DNA of 64,000 nucleotides from Jannaschia sp. GRR-S6-38 (GTDB lineage Bacteria; Pseudomonadota; Alphaproteobacteria; Rhodobacterales; Rhodobacteraceae), in NCBI RefSeq assembly GCF_029853695.1, contig NZ_CP122537.1, positions 2,253,501-2,317,500 on the forward strand, written 5' to 3'. A program made the position numbers and the translations under genes. Below are positions 35,467 through 45,048 of the stretch, piece after piece. Below the pieces are notes generated by a model. The model did no database searches and was not told where the DNA came from. It was given only the letters and a program-made list of their open reading frames with translations. Within the stretch, counting starts at the first letter, position 1, and each line of letters begins with the position of its first letter.

Positions 35467-36074
35467 ATCGAATGCTTGCTCATCTGAGTGTCTTTGATCG
35501 CGGTGATGACCACGATGGCGGTGAATGACCAGAACGCCGGTCCCATCGAAAGGGTCGCGAGATCGGCCAGCTTTACCAGCGCGACCGCGACGCCGACCAT
35601 GAAAATCTCGGCCATCGCCCAAGGCTTCAGGGTCTCGGCCCATCGCAGCGCGAAGGCCGCACCCGGCCAGGGCTCGCGTTCGACCGACAGAGGGCCCAAC
35701 GCCCAAATCAGCAGGCCGAGGCGCGCGACGGGCAGGACGATGACGAAGATCGCCACGGCGATCGACAGCGGCGCCATGATGCCCTGCGCGAAGCTCATCA
35801 CCGTGTCGAAGACCGAGGCGCGGCTGACGAACATGCCGGTCCGCAACTCCAGGAACGGGTAGAAGACCACGATCGTCATCAGCACCAACGCCGTCGCCGC
35901 CAGCACGACGATGCGCCGGATCGCCTCGGGCCGGTCCACGGCGATGACCGTGCCGCAGCGCACGCAGCGCATCCGCGTGTCCGCGGGGACCTCGCCCAGC
36001 TCGTGCAGGGCGTCGCAGACCGGGCAGCAGACCAGCTCGTCCAGCCGGGTGTCGGCGGCGGGGGCCGCGGCCAT
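35433..36074 (-). CDS. PqiA-like membrane protein, first half
   Basis: A 213-residue protein with the Cys4 motif near the N-terminus (Cys17, Cys20, Cys37, Cys40) and four helices. It corresponds to one PqiA repeat and, with the next gene, reconstitutes a two-domain PqiA. It starts 1 bp after the tamB stop, so the pqi genes are transcribed with tamAB. The paraquat-inducible designation of the family describes E. coli. Nothing in this promoter region tells whether that holds here. Confidence 0.85.
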   Translation of the reverse strand: MAAAPAADTRLDELVCCPVCDALHELGEVPADTRMRCVRCGTVIAVDRPEAIRRIVVLAATALVLMTIVVFYPFLELRTGMFVSRASVFDTVMSFAQGIMAPLSIAVAIFVIVLPVARLGLLIWALGPLSVEREPWPGAAFALRWAETLKPWAMAEIFMVGVAVALVKLADLATLSMGPAFWSFTAIVVITAIKDTQMSKHSIWSALDRARKS

Positions 36075-36075
36075 G

Positions 36076-39000
36076 TCAGTAATCCCTCTCGAAGAAGATC
36101 CCGACCGAGGTGTCCCCTGTCGCTCCGGCCGAGCCGCGCACCGTCAGGCTGGGCGACAGGTCGAGGTTCAGCGACACCTCGGCATCGCCATTCTGCCCGA
36201 CCTGCACGTCGGTATAGATGTTGTCGGAGAGGTACTTGCCCGCCCGGACCGCGACGCTGCCGTCGTCGCTTGTGGTGATGTCCAGATCGTCCAGCCCGGC
36301 GGTACCGCGCAGCCGGTCGAGCAGACCGCCCTGTCCGCGTCCGGCCAGGACGGCCACCGAATTCGCCAGTTGCAGCGCCTGGAGGGGCGAGAGCTGGCTC
36401 AGGTCGCGGCCGAAGAAGATCTGGGCGAGAATTTCCTCCTGCGGCACGTCCGGGGTCGACTCGAAGCGCACCTGGATGTCGTCGGCGGGACCCTCGATGA
36501 CGATCGAGGCGGTGATCGCGTCGGTGTCGGTCACCGCGACGAGGCGGATGAAGGGCACGAGGCTGCCCTGGAAGGTGATGCGCCCCTCGTCGAGATCGAA
36601 GCGCTGCTGCAGGATGTCGAGCCGGCCGCGCACCAGCTCGAACCCGCCGGCGGTCACCGGGTTGTCGGCGGTGCCCGTCAGCGTCAGCCGCCCGCCCAGC
36701 TCCGCATCGAGCCCGCGGCCGCGTACGAAGATCCGGCCCGGCGCGTTCACCGTCAGATCCAGTCGGAAGGGCGGGCCCGAGGGCGCGGCCGCGGCGGCGG
36801 CGGCCTCGCGGCGCGAGGCGGCGTCCTGCCCCGCCCGCGCCAGCGTGCGCTGCACCGGGCGGGTCGCGCCCAGATGCTCGATCGGGGGCAGGTCGCCCAC
36901 CGCCGTCAGCCCGGAGGAGGGGACCGCGATCTCGGCCCCGTCGATATTGATCGTGCCCGCGATCAGCGCGCCGCCGGTCAGCGGCCCGTCGACCGAGACA
37001 TTGCCCGAGACCTCCGCCGAATAGAGGCTGGGATCGACCAGCGTCACGTCGAACTGCACGCCCAGCGCCGCGTCGAAGGGCGCCGAAAGCTGGACCGGTC
37101 CGCTCACCGTGATCCGCCCGCCGGTGCCCAGCCCGGCCGCCGCCTCGATCACCGCGCGGCCATTCCCCAGCGTGATCGTCGCGTCGATCCCCTCCAGCGA
37201 GTTGCGCAGCGTGGGCAGCGAGAGCGTCGCGCCCGAGGTGGTGATCGTGCCGCTCACGGCCTCCAGCCCCGGCGGCCCGTCCACGGCGATGTCGAACCGG
37301 GCCGTCCCGGCCAGGCGGCGCGGCTCCAGCACGGCATTCGCCAGGCCCAGCGGCGCGGAGCCGGTGACATCGAGGTCGAGCGTGCCATCCGTGCGTGCCG
37401 AGCCGCCGATGCTGGCCTGCGTGCCCGCCGGGCCGGTCAGCGCGACGTCCAGCACATAGGCCTCGCCCTGCTGCTCCACCGTCCCCGCGACGTTGAGCGG
37501 GCCGGAGATGTCGGGCACGAGCGGCGCGATATCGGGCACGCGCAGGTCGAACCGCGCCTGCGCGCCGCCGCCCGCCAGCGTGCCGTCCACGGTCAGGGTC
37601 GCGCCCAGCGGGCCGCCCGCGTCGAGGTCGATGGCGAGGGTCTCGTCCTGCATGAAGAGGCGCCCGGACGCGTCGAGCGGTCCCGACAGGCCCGGCGCGA
37701 AGGGCGCGACATTCGCCGCCCCGATGCGGAAGGCCAGATCCATGCCCGGACCGGTGGCCAGGCCCTCGACCTGCGCCGACAGACCCTGCGCGCCCTCGAC
37801 CGCGGCATCGACGCGCCAGCCGGCCTCGGTCTGCGTGGCTTCGGCCGCGTAGTCGAGCGGGCCGCGCAATTGCGGGGCCAGCGCCGCGCTGTCGGGGATC
37901 TGACCCGTCGCGGTGATCGACGGCACCCCGTCCACGAGGTCGACGCCCACGTCCAGCGTCGCGGCATAGGGCCCGGTCCCGTCCAGGTCGATCCGGAAGC
38001 CCGACGGTGTCTGCACGGCGCGGCCCTCGACCGACAGGCCGCCGGGCACCGGGGCCAGCGGTTGCAGGCTCGGGATATCGGCGGTGAAATCCACTGCCAG
38101 GGGCTGTGCGGTCAGGATCGTGTTCGCGGTCACCACCGCGTCATAGGGCCCCGAGGCGCGCAGGCGGGCGGCGAAATCCTCGCCGTCGCGAAACAGCGCG
38201 CCCTCGATATCCAGACGGCCCTCGACCGCCGGGACGAGGTCCGAGACCTCGGGGACGGTGCCCGCGAACTCGATATTCGGGGCCGCGTCGCCGGTCAGCG
38301 GGCCGCGCACGCGCAACGTGATGCCGGCGGGCGCCGCGGCATTTGCATCCAGCGACCAGACGCCGCCGATCTGGCCCAGCGTGCCCGACAGCTCGACCGC
38401 GCCCTGCAGCGCCTCGAAGTCGGCCAGGGCCGGCACCGGCGCGGACAGCTCGGGCAGCCGCGCCTCTAAGGCGATCTCGGGCGTGGGGCCGGTCACGGGC
38501 CCCGAGACCGAGGCCGTCAGGTCCCATGGCCCCGCCGCTTGCGCGTCGAGCGTCCAGGTCCCGTTCCGGGCGGACGCGGTTCCGGTCAGCGCCAAGGCGC
38601 CCGGAACGCCCTCGGCGAAGGCCGACAGATCGGGAACGTTTGCGGCGAAATCGACGGCGGGGGTCTCGCCGGTCAGCGTCCCGCTGGCCGCGACGGTGAC
38701 GCCCTCGGGGGCGACCGCATCGACCGTGCCCTGCCACGCACCCGCATCGTCCTGCGTCACGTTCGCCGCCAGCTCGGTGGCGCCGTCGAGCCGCGGGTCG
38801 ATCAGCGTGCCGTCGGCGATGCGCGCCTCGAAATTCGCGCGGCTGACCTGGCCCTGCAGGCGCGGCGCGGCCTCCTCGGCCAGCAGCGCGGCGGCGCCCG
38901 AGGCGGTCAGCTGGTCGTTCGACAGCCGCAGCGCGTCGACGAAGGTGCCGTCGACCGTGCGGCGGGTCGCGATGGAGAGGGTCGTCTGCCCGGTCAGCAG

Positions 39001-40674
39001 CGCGTCGGCCTGCGCGATGCCGAGGCCCAGCGCCTCCGTCACCGCCCCGAGGTCGAGGTCGAACGTGCCGGCCAACGGGTCGAGCGTGCCTCGCAATTCG
39101 GCCCGCGCGGTGCCCGACAGGTCGAGCCCCGCCAGCGCGGCGAACGCCGCCAAACGGTCGTGATCGAGCGCGAGGTCGAGCCGGATCGGCAGCCCGGTTC
39201 CGGGCCCGTCCTCGGCCTCGGGCGCGGTCGCATCCTCCGGGGCCGCGGGCGCACCGATCTCCACGAGGCCCGCCAGTGCATAGGCCGCGCCCTCAAGCGA
39301 GAGGTCGCTGATCCGGACCGGCTGGCCCGCGTTCCATTCCACATCCGTGTCGAGCGTCGCGCGCGGACCCACCGCATCGGCCAGCGCGGGATCCGCGAAG
39401 CCGAGCCCCTGAAGCGCGGCGGCGACCTGCGCCGTGGCCCGCTCGACCGTGCCGTCGCTGCGGCTGAGGATGCCGTCGGCCGTCAGCTCGACCGCGCCGA
39501 TCTGGATATCGGGCTGGCGGTAGTCGCGGGCGGTGAGGTCCAAGGTCCAGTTGTCGGACACCGACGCGTCGTGGTCGAGTGTCAGCCGGGCCTCGCCCAG
39601 CTGGCTATTCGCGGCGCTGGGCAGCAAGACCGGCGTGCCGTCGGCCGATTGCACCACCACCGCGAGGTCCAGGAAGGTGGGCCAGCCATCGGCGCCGAGC
39701 TCGGCCTCGCCATCCACGGTCAGCGCCGCGGTGTCGATGGCGAGGCGCTGCAGCGCCAGCACGCCGTCGGTGCGCTGCACGCCCTCGGCCGCGAGCTGCA
39801 CATCGGGGCCGAAGAAGGGCTGGTAGCGTGGCGCGAACAGGGTCGTGACGTCGCCGCCCAGATCGACGGCGAAGCGGCGGCCCTCCTCGATGCCGGTCAG
39901 CGTGACCGTGCCGCCCAGCCGCTCGGCCCCGTCCGAGGCCAGCGCGATGCGCGCCTCGAAATCGTCGAGCGGGCCGGCGCCTTCGACCCTCAGGTCGATC
40001 GCCGGCTGGCCGGGCAGGGAGGCCAGCGTCGCGACCAGCCCGCCCTGGCCCTCGGACACGGTGAGATCGAGCGAGAGGTCCTGCGTGTCGGCGGCGTAGC
40101 TGGCCGTGATGTCGTAGCTGCCGCGCTGGCCGTCGAGCCGCTCGGCATCGAGGCGAAGCTCGCCCGAGCCGTCGGCGAGCCGGGCGCCCGCATCCAGCGT
40201 CAGCGCCACCGCCTCGCCCAGGAGCGGGGCACCCAGTTCGATCCGGTCGGCGCGCAATTGCTGGATGTCGACCGACACCGGCAGGTCGGGCAGCGAGAAG
40301 CCCGAGGCGCCCGCATCCGGCAGCGCCTCGACCCCCTGGGGCGGCAGCGGCGCGCGCGCGACCGAGATCAGCCCGGCCGACAGCTCCTCGACCTCCAGCC
40401 GCCCGCGCAGCAGCGCGGAACGATTCCATTCCAGCACCACGTCCTCGAGCACGAGCCAGGTGCCCTCGTCATCGGAGACGGCCAGCCGGTCCAGCGAGGC
40501 GCGCGACGACAGCGCGCCCTCGAACCCGTCGATGCGCACCGACAGGCCGGGCGCGGAGAGGTTGTCCTCGATCAGCCCGGTCAGGAAGCCGCGGTCGCGC
40601 TCCGCGTCGCTATCCTGCGCGAGCGCGGGGACGGTGAGGGCGACGAAGGCGAGGGGGAGGAGGCGTCTGGTCAT
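36076..40674 (-). CDS. tamB: TamB, translocation and assembly module subunit
   Basis: A 1532-residue periplasm-spanning AsmA-like protein. It has an N-terminal signal or anchor (RLLPLAFVALTVPALAQ), a very long repetitive beta-rich body built of similar 70-90-residue repeats, and the C-terminal DUF490/TamB domain that contacts the barrel partner TamA. The body is thought to form a hydrophobic groove that carries phospholipids to the outer membrane. The ATG abuts the tamA stop with zero spacing. The only oddity is strong internal repetitiveness typical of the family. Confidence 0.93.
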   Translation of the reverse strand: MTRRLLPLAFVALTVPALAQDSDAERDRGFLTGLIEDNLSAPGLSVRIDGFEGALSSRASLDRLAVSDDEGTWLVLEDVVLEWNRSALLRGRLEVEELSAGLISVARAPLPPQGVEALPDAGASGFSLPDLPVSVDIQQLRADRIELGAPLLGEAVALTLDAGARLADGSGELRLDAERLDGQRGSYDITASYAADTQDLSLDLTVSEGQGGLVATLASLPGQPAIDLRVEGAGPLDDFEARIALASDGAERLGGTVTLTGIEEGRRFAVDLGGDVTTLFAPRYQPFFGPDVQLAAEGVQRTDGVLALQRLAIDTAALTVDGEAELGADGWPTFLDLAVVVQSADGTPVLLPSAANSQLGEARLTLDHDASVSDNWTLDLTARDYRQPDIQIGAVELTADGILSRSDGTVERATAQVAAALQGLGFADPALADAVGPRATLDTDVEWNAGQPVRISDLSLEGAAYALAGLVEIGAPAAPEDATAPEAEDGPGTGLPIRLDLALDHDRLAAFAALAGLDLSGTARAELRGTLDPLAGTFDLDLGAVTEALGLGIAQADALLTGQTTLSIATRRTVDGTFVDALRLSNDQLTASGAAALLAEEAAPRLQGQVSRANFEARIADGTLIDPRLDGATELAANVTQDDAGAWQGTVDAVAPEGVTVAASGTLTGETPAVDFAANVPDLSAFAEGVPGALALTGTASARNGTWTLDAQAAGPWDLTASVSGPVTGPTPEIALEARLPELSAPVPALADFEALQGAVELSGTLGQIGGVWSLDANAAAPAGITLRVRGPLTGDAAPNIEFAGTVPEVSDLVPAVEGRLDIEGALFRDGEDFAARLRASGPYDAVVTANTILTAQPLAVDFTADIPSLQPLAPVPGGLSVEGRAVQTPSGFRIDLDGTGPYAATLDVGVDLVDGVPSITATGQIPDSAALAPQLRGPLDYAAEATQTEAGWRVDAAVEGAQGLSAQVEGLATGPGMDLAFRIGAANVAPFAPGLSGPLDASGRLFMQDETLAIDLDAGGPLGATLTVDGTLAGGGAQARFDLRVPDIAPLVPDISGPLNVAGTVEQQGEAYVLDVALTGPAGTQASIGGSARTDGTLDLDVTGSAPLGLANAVLEPRRLAGTARFDIAVDGPPGLEAVSGTITTSGATLSLPTLRNSLEGIDATITLGNGRAVIEAAAGLGTGGRITVSGPVQLSAPFDAALGVQFDVTLVDPSLYSAEVSGNVSVDGPLTGGALIAGTINIDGAEIAVPSSGLTAVGDLPPIEHLGATRPVQRTLARAGQDAASRREAAAAAAAPSGPPFRLDLTVNAPGRIFVRGRGLDAELGGRLTLTGTADNPVTAGGFELVRGRLDILQQRFDLDEGRITFQGSLVPFIRLVAVTDTDAITASIVIEGPADDIQVRFESTPDVPQEEILAQIFFGRDLSQLSPLQALQLANSVAVLAGRGQGGLLDRLRGTAGLDDLDITTSDDGSVAVRAGKYLSDNIYTDVQVGQNGDAEVSLNLDLSPSLTVRGSAGATGDTSVGIFFERDY

Positions 40675-42474
40675 TCAGAAGGCCTGCCCGATGCCGATAT
40701 AGATGGCGAAACCGGTCTGGTCGTCCGGCCCCGAGACGGGGAAGCCGAGGTCCAAGCGGATCGGCCCGATGCCGGTGTCGTAGCGCAGCCCGATCCCCGC
40801 GCCGGAATGCGTCTCGCCATCCGACCAGTCCGAATTCGCGCTGACCATGCCGACGTCGTAGAAGCCCACGACGCCGATCGTGTCGGTCACGCTTTGCCGC
40901 AGCTCGGCCGAGAAGCCCGCGAAGGACTTGCCGCCGACGATCTGGCCCGAGGGCAGGGTCACGCCGAGCGACTGGAACTCCTGGCCGCGCACCGTGCCGC
41001 CGCCGCCCGAGAAAAACAGGTCCGTGGACGGCACCTCGTCGATCGCGGGCCCGACGACCGTGCCCAGTTGCAGCCGCGCGGCGATCACCGTGCGACGCTC
41101 CCCGCCGAACCCCTGGTAGCCGCGGAAATCGCCCAGGAAGCGCAGCCCCGCGCCCGCCGTCTCGAAGCCGTTGAACGGCTCGACCGAGGCCTCGATGTAG
41201 TAGCCGTTGGTCGGATCGAGATCCTGGTCACGGCGATCGTATTCGGCCTCGAGCGGCAGGGAGAGGATCGAGAAGTTGCGCTCGCCGAAGGCGTCGGTCA
41301 CGCGCGACCGCTCATAGGCGACGCCGTAGGAATAGCTGAATTCGTCGCTGACGATCCGGCGCGCGCCGACCTCGACGCCCGCCCGCTCGGCGGTGAAATT
41401 CGGCTGGTCGAGGCTTTCGATGAAGGCGTTGGCGTAAAGATCGGTTTCGGCGTTGAAGGTCGCGGGACGGTTGTAGGCGAAGGACAGGATGTAGTCCTCG
41501 CCGCCCGTGCCGCCGCCGATGCCTTCGATATCGCCCTCGACGCGAAAGCTGTCGGCATTGCCGGTCAGGTTGCGATGCAACCAGAAGGCCGACAGGCTGA
41601 GCCCGTCGATGCTGGACAGCTCCGCCCCCACGCCGAAGCGGCGCGGCAGGCGCTCGGCCACCTGGATCGTCAGCGGCAGCGTGTCGCCCGGCCCGATCGC
41701 CTCGGCCTCGACGATGGCGACCGAGTTGAAGGCGCCGGTGCGCTGCAGGCGCTGGGCGGCGTCGTCGATCTCCTCGGGGTCGAAGACGCGGCCCTCGCGC
41801 AGGTCGGCGATACGCGAGATCCGCGTCTCGCGCACCCGCTCCGCGCCCGCGACGACGACCGGCCCGTAGCGCAGCCGGGGGCCGGGCGCGAGCGTCAGGA
41901 CCGCGTCGAGACGGTTCTCGGGGTGGATCGCCACGATCTCCTGCGCGGCCAGCTCGGCCTTTGCGTGGCCGCGCGCGCGCCAGGCCCCGATCCCCGCCGC
42001 GGTCGTCTCGCGCAGGATGTCGGTGCCCGCGGGGCGGCCGGCGGCGAAGCCCTCGGGGATCGCGGTCCCGGGCGGCACCGGCGCGATCTCGGCCCGGCGG
42101 AACAGGAAGCGCGGGCCCGGCTGGACCGTAACGGTGACGCTCTCGACCGCGCCGTTGCCCGAAACGACCGGCAGGGCCGCCGCCTCCGTCCCGTCTATCT
42201 GGATGGAGATGACGGGCCCGAAATAGCCGTTCTCGAACATGACGGCGAGAAGCCGCCGGTAATCGGCCTGCGCGGCGGCTACGATATCGAGGCGGCGCGC
42301 CTCGGGATCGGTCACCGTCTCGGCCAGAAGCGACGCGGCCTGCAGGCTGTCCGCAAGGTCCTCGTCCTCGGGCAGTGCGAAGCGCAGCGTCGCGGCCTGC
42401 GCGCCGAAGCTCACGATCAGCCATATGGCCAAGGCGGCGGTGATGATCTGTATCGACTTCACGGGCGTCCCCAT
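40675..42474 (-). CDS. tamA: TamA, outer membrane Omp85-family protein
   Basis: A 599-residue Omp85 protein. It has a signal peptide (IITAALAIWLIVSFGAQA), about three POTRA domains (residues about 30-260) and a 16-stranded C-terminal barrel ending in AIYIGIGQAF with a final Phe. With TamB it forms the TAM complex for insertion of some autotransporters and for lipid transport. The ATG at 42474 gives the expected signal peptide. The longer frame adds 39 unconserved residues. The 118-bp gap upstream contains nothing I can identify. Confidence 0.93.
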   Translation of the reverse strand: MGTPVKSIQIITAALAIWLIVSFGAQAATLRFALPEDEDLADSLQAASLLAETVTDPEARRLDIVAAAQADYRRLLAVMFENGYFGPVISIQIDGTEAAALPVVSGNGAVESVTVTVQPGPRFLFRRAEIAPVPPGTAIPEGFAAGRPAGTDILRETTAAGIGAWRARGHAKAELAAQEIVAIHPENRLDAVLTLAPGPRLRYGPVVVAGAERVRETRISRIADLREGRVFDPEEIDDAAQRLQRTGAFNSVAIVEAEAIGPGDTLPLTIQVAERLPRRFGVGAELSSIDGLSLSAFWLHRNLTGNADSFRVEGDIEGIGGGTGGEDYILSFAYNRPATFNAETDLYANAFIESLDQPNFTAERAGVEVGARRIVSDEFSYSYGVAYERSRVTDAFGERNFSILSLPLEAEYDRRDQDLDPTNGYYIEASVEPFNGFETAGAGLRFLGDFRGYQGFGGERRTVIAARLQLGTVVGPAIDEVPSTDLFFSGGGGTVRGQEFQSLGVTLPSGQIVGGKSFAGFSAELRQSVTDTIGVVGFYDVGMVSANSDWSDGETHSGAGIGLRYDTGIGPIRLDLGFPVSGPDDQTGFAIYIGIGQAF

Positions 42475-42592
42475 CCCGGTGGTTGCAGGTCCGCGCGCGA
42501 CGCGGGTGCGGACGTGGCAAGCGCCCTTCCGGCCCCGTCTAACAAGGCCCACGGCGATATGGTAGCGGGAAGCCGGGACGGGCCCACCCAAA

Positions 42593-43798
42593 TCACGCGG
42601 CCCGCAGGCGCCGCAGATCGCGCAGCACCGGGCGGCGGTCGAGCCCGCTCTCGATCGCCATCAGATCGGTCAGCAGCGCGATCGCGGCCGCCCGGGCCAT
42701 CGCGTCGGCAATCACGTAGGGCATCGCGGCCGGGAAAGTGTGGGCGTAGAGCGTGTCGAAGGTCAGCGCGGTCCCGTGCAGCCGCCCCGGCGGATGCGGC
42801 CGCAGCCCGCCGTCATGGGCCAGCGCCGTGCCGAGGCCCGCGGACAGCCAGTTGAGGCAATTGATCGCGGTGAACGGGTCGTTGACCCCGGGGCTGAGCG
42901 CGAGCGCCGCCATCTCGACCAGCTGATCGGCGACGAAGGTCACGGTCTGCATCTCGGTCTTTTCGGTGCCGATCGCCACCGCCTCCAGCACCGCCTCGCG
43001 CGCCTCGTCGGACAGTCCGGTTCCCCAGATGTCGACGAAGGGCAGGGTGGGCGTGACGAAATCGCCCGGCGTCGCCCGGAACAACAAGACCAGGTCGCAT
43101 TCCTCGGCCAGTTCCGCGATTCGGTCGTAATTGACCGCCTGGATATAGCCGGACTCGGGAAAGCGCAGCCGTTGGTCCGGTTCGCGATCGGGAACCGGGC
43201 TTTCGACGCCCGGCGCCTCGCGATCCGTGATCTGGTCGCGCAGCATCACGTCGAAGCGCCGTCCGAGCTGCGCGGCGATGTTGGCCACGTTCACCGTCTC
43301 GGGCACGTGGTGGACGAAGAAGATCATCGTGCAGACCCCGAGAAGCGCCAGCACGAGCGCCAGCACGACCGACAGCCGCGCGACCTGTTCCTCGCCCGAG
43401 GAGACGAGCGCCAGCGTGATGATCGCGTAGACAAAGACCGAGATCAGAATGCCGAGCGACCACTGGTTTCCCCGGTCGCGCATGAAATTCCCGATGAGCC
43501 GGGGCCCGTACTGCCCCGCCGCATGGGTCACCGCGACCAGCGTCAGCGAGAACATGACCCCCGTGATCCCGGCGATGGACCCCGCGATCGTCGCCAGAAG
43601 CGACCGCGCCCCCTCCGTCGAGATCTGCGACAGTGCAACCGGCAGCGGCAGGGCATCGGTCACGTCCTCGCCCGCGAAATGCGCGATCCACGCGACCAGG
43701 GCGGAGATCACGACCAGGCAGCCGGGAATGAACCAGTAGCTGGCGCGCACGTCCTGGACGATCTTCCGCAGCCGCGCGAATTGCTTGAATGGGGACAT
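42593..43798 (-). CDS. DUF2254 membrane protein
   Basis: A 401-residue predicted inner-membrane protein of the DUF2254 family. It has four helices in the N-terminal half (residues about 15-170) and a soluble C-terminal domain that contains DPFTAINCLNWL. Function unknown. I chose ATG at 43798 because the 25 preceding residues overlap the putative EcfG promoter of the divergent channel gene. It is divergent from the FNT channel (101 bp gap) and convergent with nothing. A link to the stress district is positional only. Confidence 0.85.
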   Translation of the reverse strand: MSPFKQFARLRKIVQDVRASYWFIPGCLVVISALVAWIAHFAGEDVTDALPLPVALSQISTEGARSLLATIAGSIAGITGVMFSLTLVAVTHAAGQYGPRLIGNFMRDRGNQWSLGILISVFVYAIITLALVSSGEEQVARLSVVLALVLALLGVCTMIFFVHHVPETVNVANIAAQLGRRFDVMLRDQITDREAPGVESPVPDREPDQRLRFPESGYIQAVNYDRIAELAEECDLVLLFRATPGDFVTPTLPFVDIWGTGLSDEAREAVLEAVAIGTEKTEMQTVTFVADQLVEMAALALSPGVNDPFTAINCLNWLSAGLGTALAHDGGLRPHPPGRLHGTALTFDTLYAHTFPAAMPYVIADAMARAAAIALLTDLMAIESGLDRRPVLRDLRRLRAA

Positions 43799-43835
43799 CG
43801 GGGCGGGACGCTCGCGCGGCTGGTGAAGGTTTACC

Positions 43836-43861
43836 GGAACGCAACCCGGGCTATGTCGGTT
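43836..43861 (+). promoter_or_regulatory. EcfG-type promoter for the FNT-family channel gene
   Basis: GGAAC (43836-43840), a 16-bp spacer and CGGTT (43857-43861); read with a 17-bp spacer the -10 is GGTT. The identical variant occurs before phyR and the TUDOR-like gene. Expected start near 43868, leader about 32 nt. Confidence 0.6.
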
Positions 43862-43899
43862 GCATCCGGGCACAACCGCCAGTGGAAGGGACCGCCATC

Positions 43900-44769
43900 A
43901 TGACTTTGCGCGAGAGCATCGGGCTGCGTCCCCGGACCCGGCAGGAGGAGGACGCGGAGGAAGAACGCGAGCAGGAGGCCATCGAGGATGCCGGTAAGCT
44001 CGCGCCGAAGCTCCTCTACGAAGTTATCCGCCGCGACGGCGAGGAGGAGCTCACCCGTCCGCTGCGCAGCCTCGTCTATTCCGGCATCGCCGCCGGCCTG
44101 ATGATCTCGCTCTCGGTCCTCGGCGAAGCGATCTTCCGCACCTACCTGCCCGAGAGCCCGTATTCCTACCTGATCGAGAATCTCGGCTACTCGCTGGGCT
44201 TCATCGTCGTGATCATGGGCCGGATGCAGCTTTTCACCGAGAACACGATCACCACCGTGCTTCCGGTGATCGCCGAGCCGGGCTTGCGGATCTTCGGCGG
44301 CATGATTCGGCTGTGGATCCTCGTGCTGGCCTCCAATGTCGTGGGCGCCTTCGCGGTCTCGGCGCTCTTTGCGTTGACCGACGCGATCCCGGGCGACATC
44401 CGCCCCGCCCTCGACAGTCTGTCGGCTCACGCGACGGGGTTTGCGCCCGACGTGGCCTTCTTCCGCGCCATCCCAGCGGGCGTGATCGTCGCGGCGCTCG
44501 TCTGGATGCTGCCGCAGCGCCAGAACGGCGCCTTCGCCATCATCATGGTCTTCACCTGGCTCATCGCGGCCGGCGACTTCACCCATGTCGTCGCCGGGTC
44601 GGTCGAATGGGGCTGGATGTTCTGGACCGATCAGCTGGGCTTCTGGGAAGGGCTGCGGACCTTCTTCATCCCCGTTCTCGCCGGCAACATCGTGGGCGGC
44701 ACCGTCATCTTCACGCTGCTGACGCATGGCCAGGTCAAGGACGAGCTGCACCGCCGCCCGCTGCGCTGA
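43900..44769 (+). CDS. Formate/nitrite transporter (FNT) family channel
   Basis: A 289-residue membrane protein of the FNT (FocA/NirC) family with six helices after a charged N-terminal stretch of about 65 residues (QEEDAEEEREQE). Family motifs include FTENTITTVLPV and the ALVWMLPQRQNGAF region. The long N-terminus differs from classical FocA and places it in the FNT branch often annotated only as formate/nitrite transporter. Substrate unproven. A GGAAG ribosome-binding site precedes ATG 43900. An EcfG-type promoter upstream suggests stress control. The solitary formate dehydrogenase gene lies far away. Confidence 0.88.
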   Translation: MTLRESIGLRPRTRQEEDAEEEREQEAIEDAGKLAPKLLYEVIRRDGEEELTRPLRSLVYSGIAAGLMISLSVLGEAIFRTYLPESPYSYLIENLGYSLGFIVVIMGRMQLFTENTITTVLPVIAEPGLRIFGGMIRLWILVLASNVVGAFAVSALFALTDAIPGDIRPALDSLSAHATGFAPDVAFFRAIPAGVIVAALVWMLPQRQNGAFAIIMVFTWLIAAGDFTHVVAGSVEWGWMFWTDQLGFWEGLRTFFIPVLAGNIVGGTVIFTLLTHGQVKDELHRRPLR

Positions 44770-44770
44770 G

Positions 44771-44796
44771 GGAACCCCGCCCGCGTTTATCCGGTT
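44771..44796 (+). promoter_or_regulatory. EcfG-type promoter for the TUDOR-like gene
   Basis: GGAAC (44771-44775), a 16-bp spacer and CGGTT (44792-44796), beginning 1 bp after the channel stop. A start near 44803 gives a leader of about 26 nt with a strong AAGGAG before the ATG at 44829. Confidence 0.6.
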
Positions 44797-44828
44797 GGGC
44801 CATCACTGCAAACGAAGGAGATGGCGCG

Positions 44829-45044
44829 ATGTCGAGGATCAATGTCGGCGACAAGGTGAAGTGGGACTGGGGCAACGGCACCGGCGAGGGCGAGGCCAAG
44901 GAACGCTTCGAGGAGAAGGTGACGCGCACGATCGACGGCAACGAGGTCACGCGCGATGCCAGCCATGACGACCCCGCCTTCCTGATCGAGCAGGAGGATG
45001 GCAGACGCGTCCTGAAGAGCCAGAGCGAGCTGAAACAGGCCTGA
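44829..45044 (+). CDS. DUF2945/HVA1 TUDOR-like small protein
   Basis: A 71-residue protein with the DUF2945 (HVA1-type TUDOR) pattern: NVGDKVKWDWGNGTGEGEA, ERFEEKVTRTIDG and PAFLIEQEDGRRVLKS. The family is small and beta-rich, proposed to bind nucleic acid or peptides, and is often stress-linked. Function here is unknown. The ATG at 44829 has AAGGAG 8 bp upstream. Its own EcfG-type promoter begins just after the preceding gene. It ends 4 bp from the convergent regulator stop. Confidence 0.85.
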   Translation: MSRINVGDKVKWDWGNGTGEGEAKERFEEKVTRTIDGNEVTRDASHDDPAFLIEQEDGRRVLKSQSELKQA

Positions 45045-45048
45045 CGCG

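Noticed and set aside
34819..36074. Frameshift in a single pqiA
   Set aside because: Both halves have complete termini, their own Cys4 motif, overlapping coding ends and normal length, so a split gene is more likely than an error.
38539..42855. A 1438-codon open frame on + antisense to tamAB
   Set aside because: GC-rich codon bias of the real minus-strand genes keeps the complementary frame open. The translation is Arg/Gly/His-rich with no domain. The same applies to 1645-3597 (-), 7098-8501 (+) and 35911-38469 (+).
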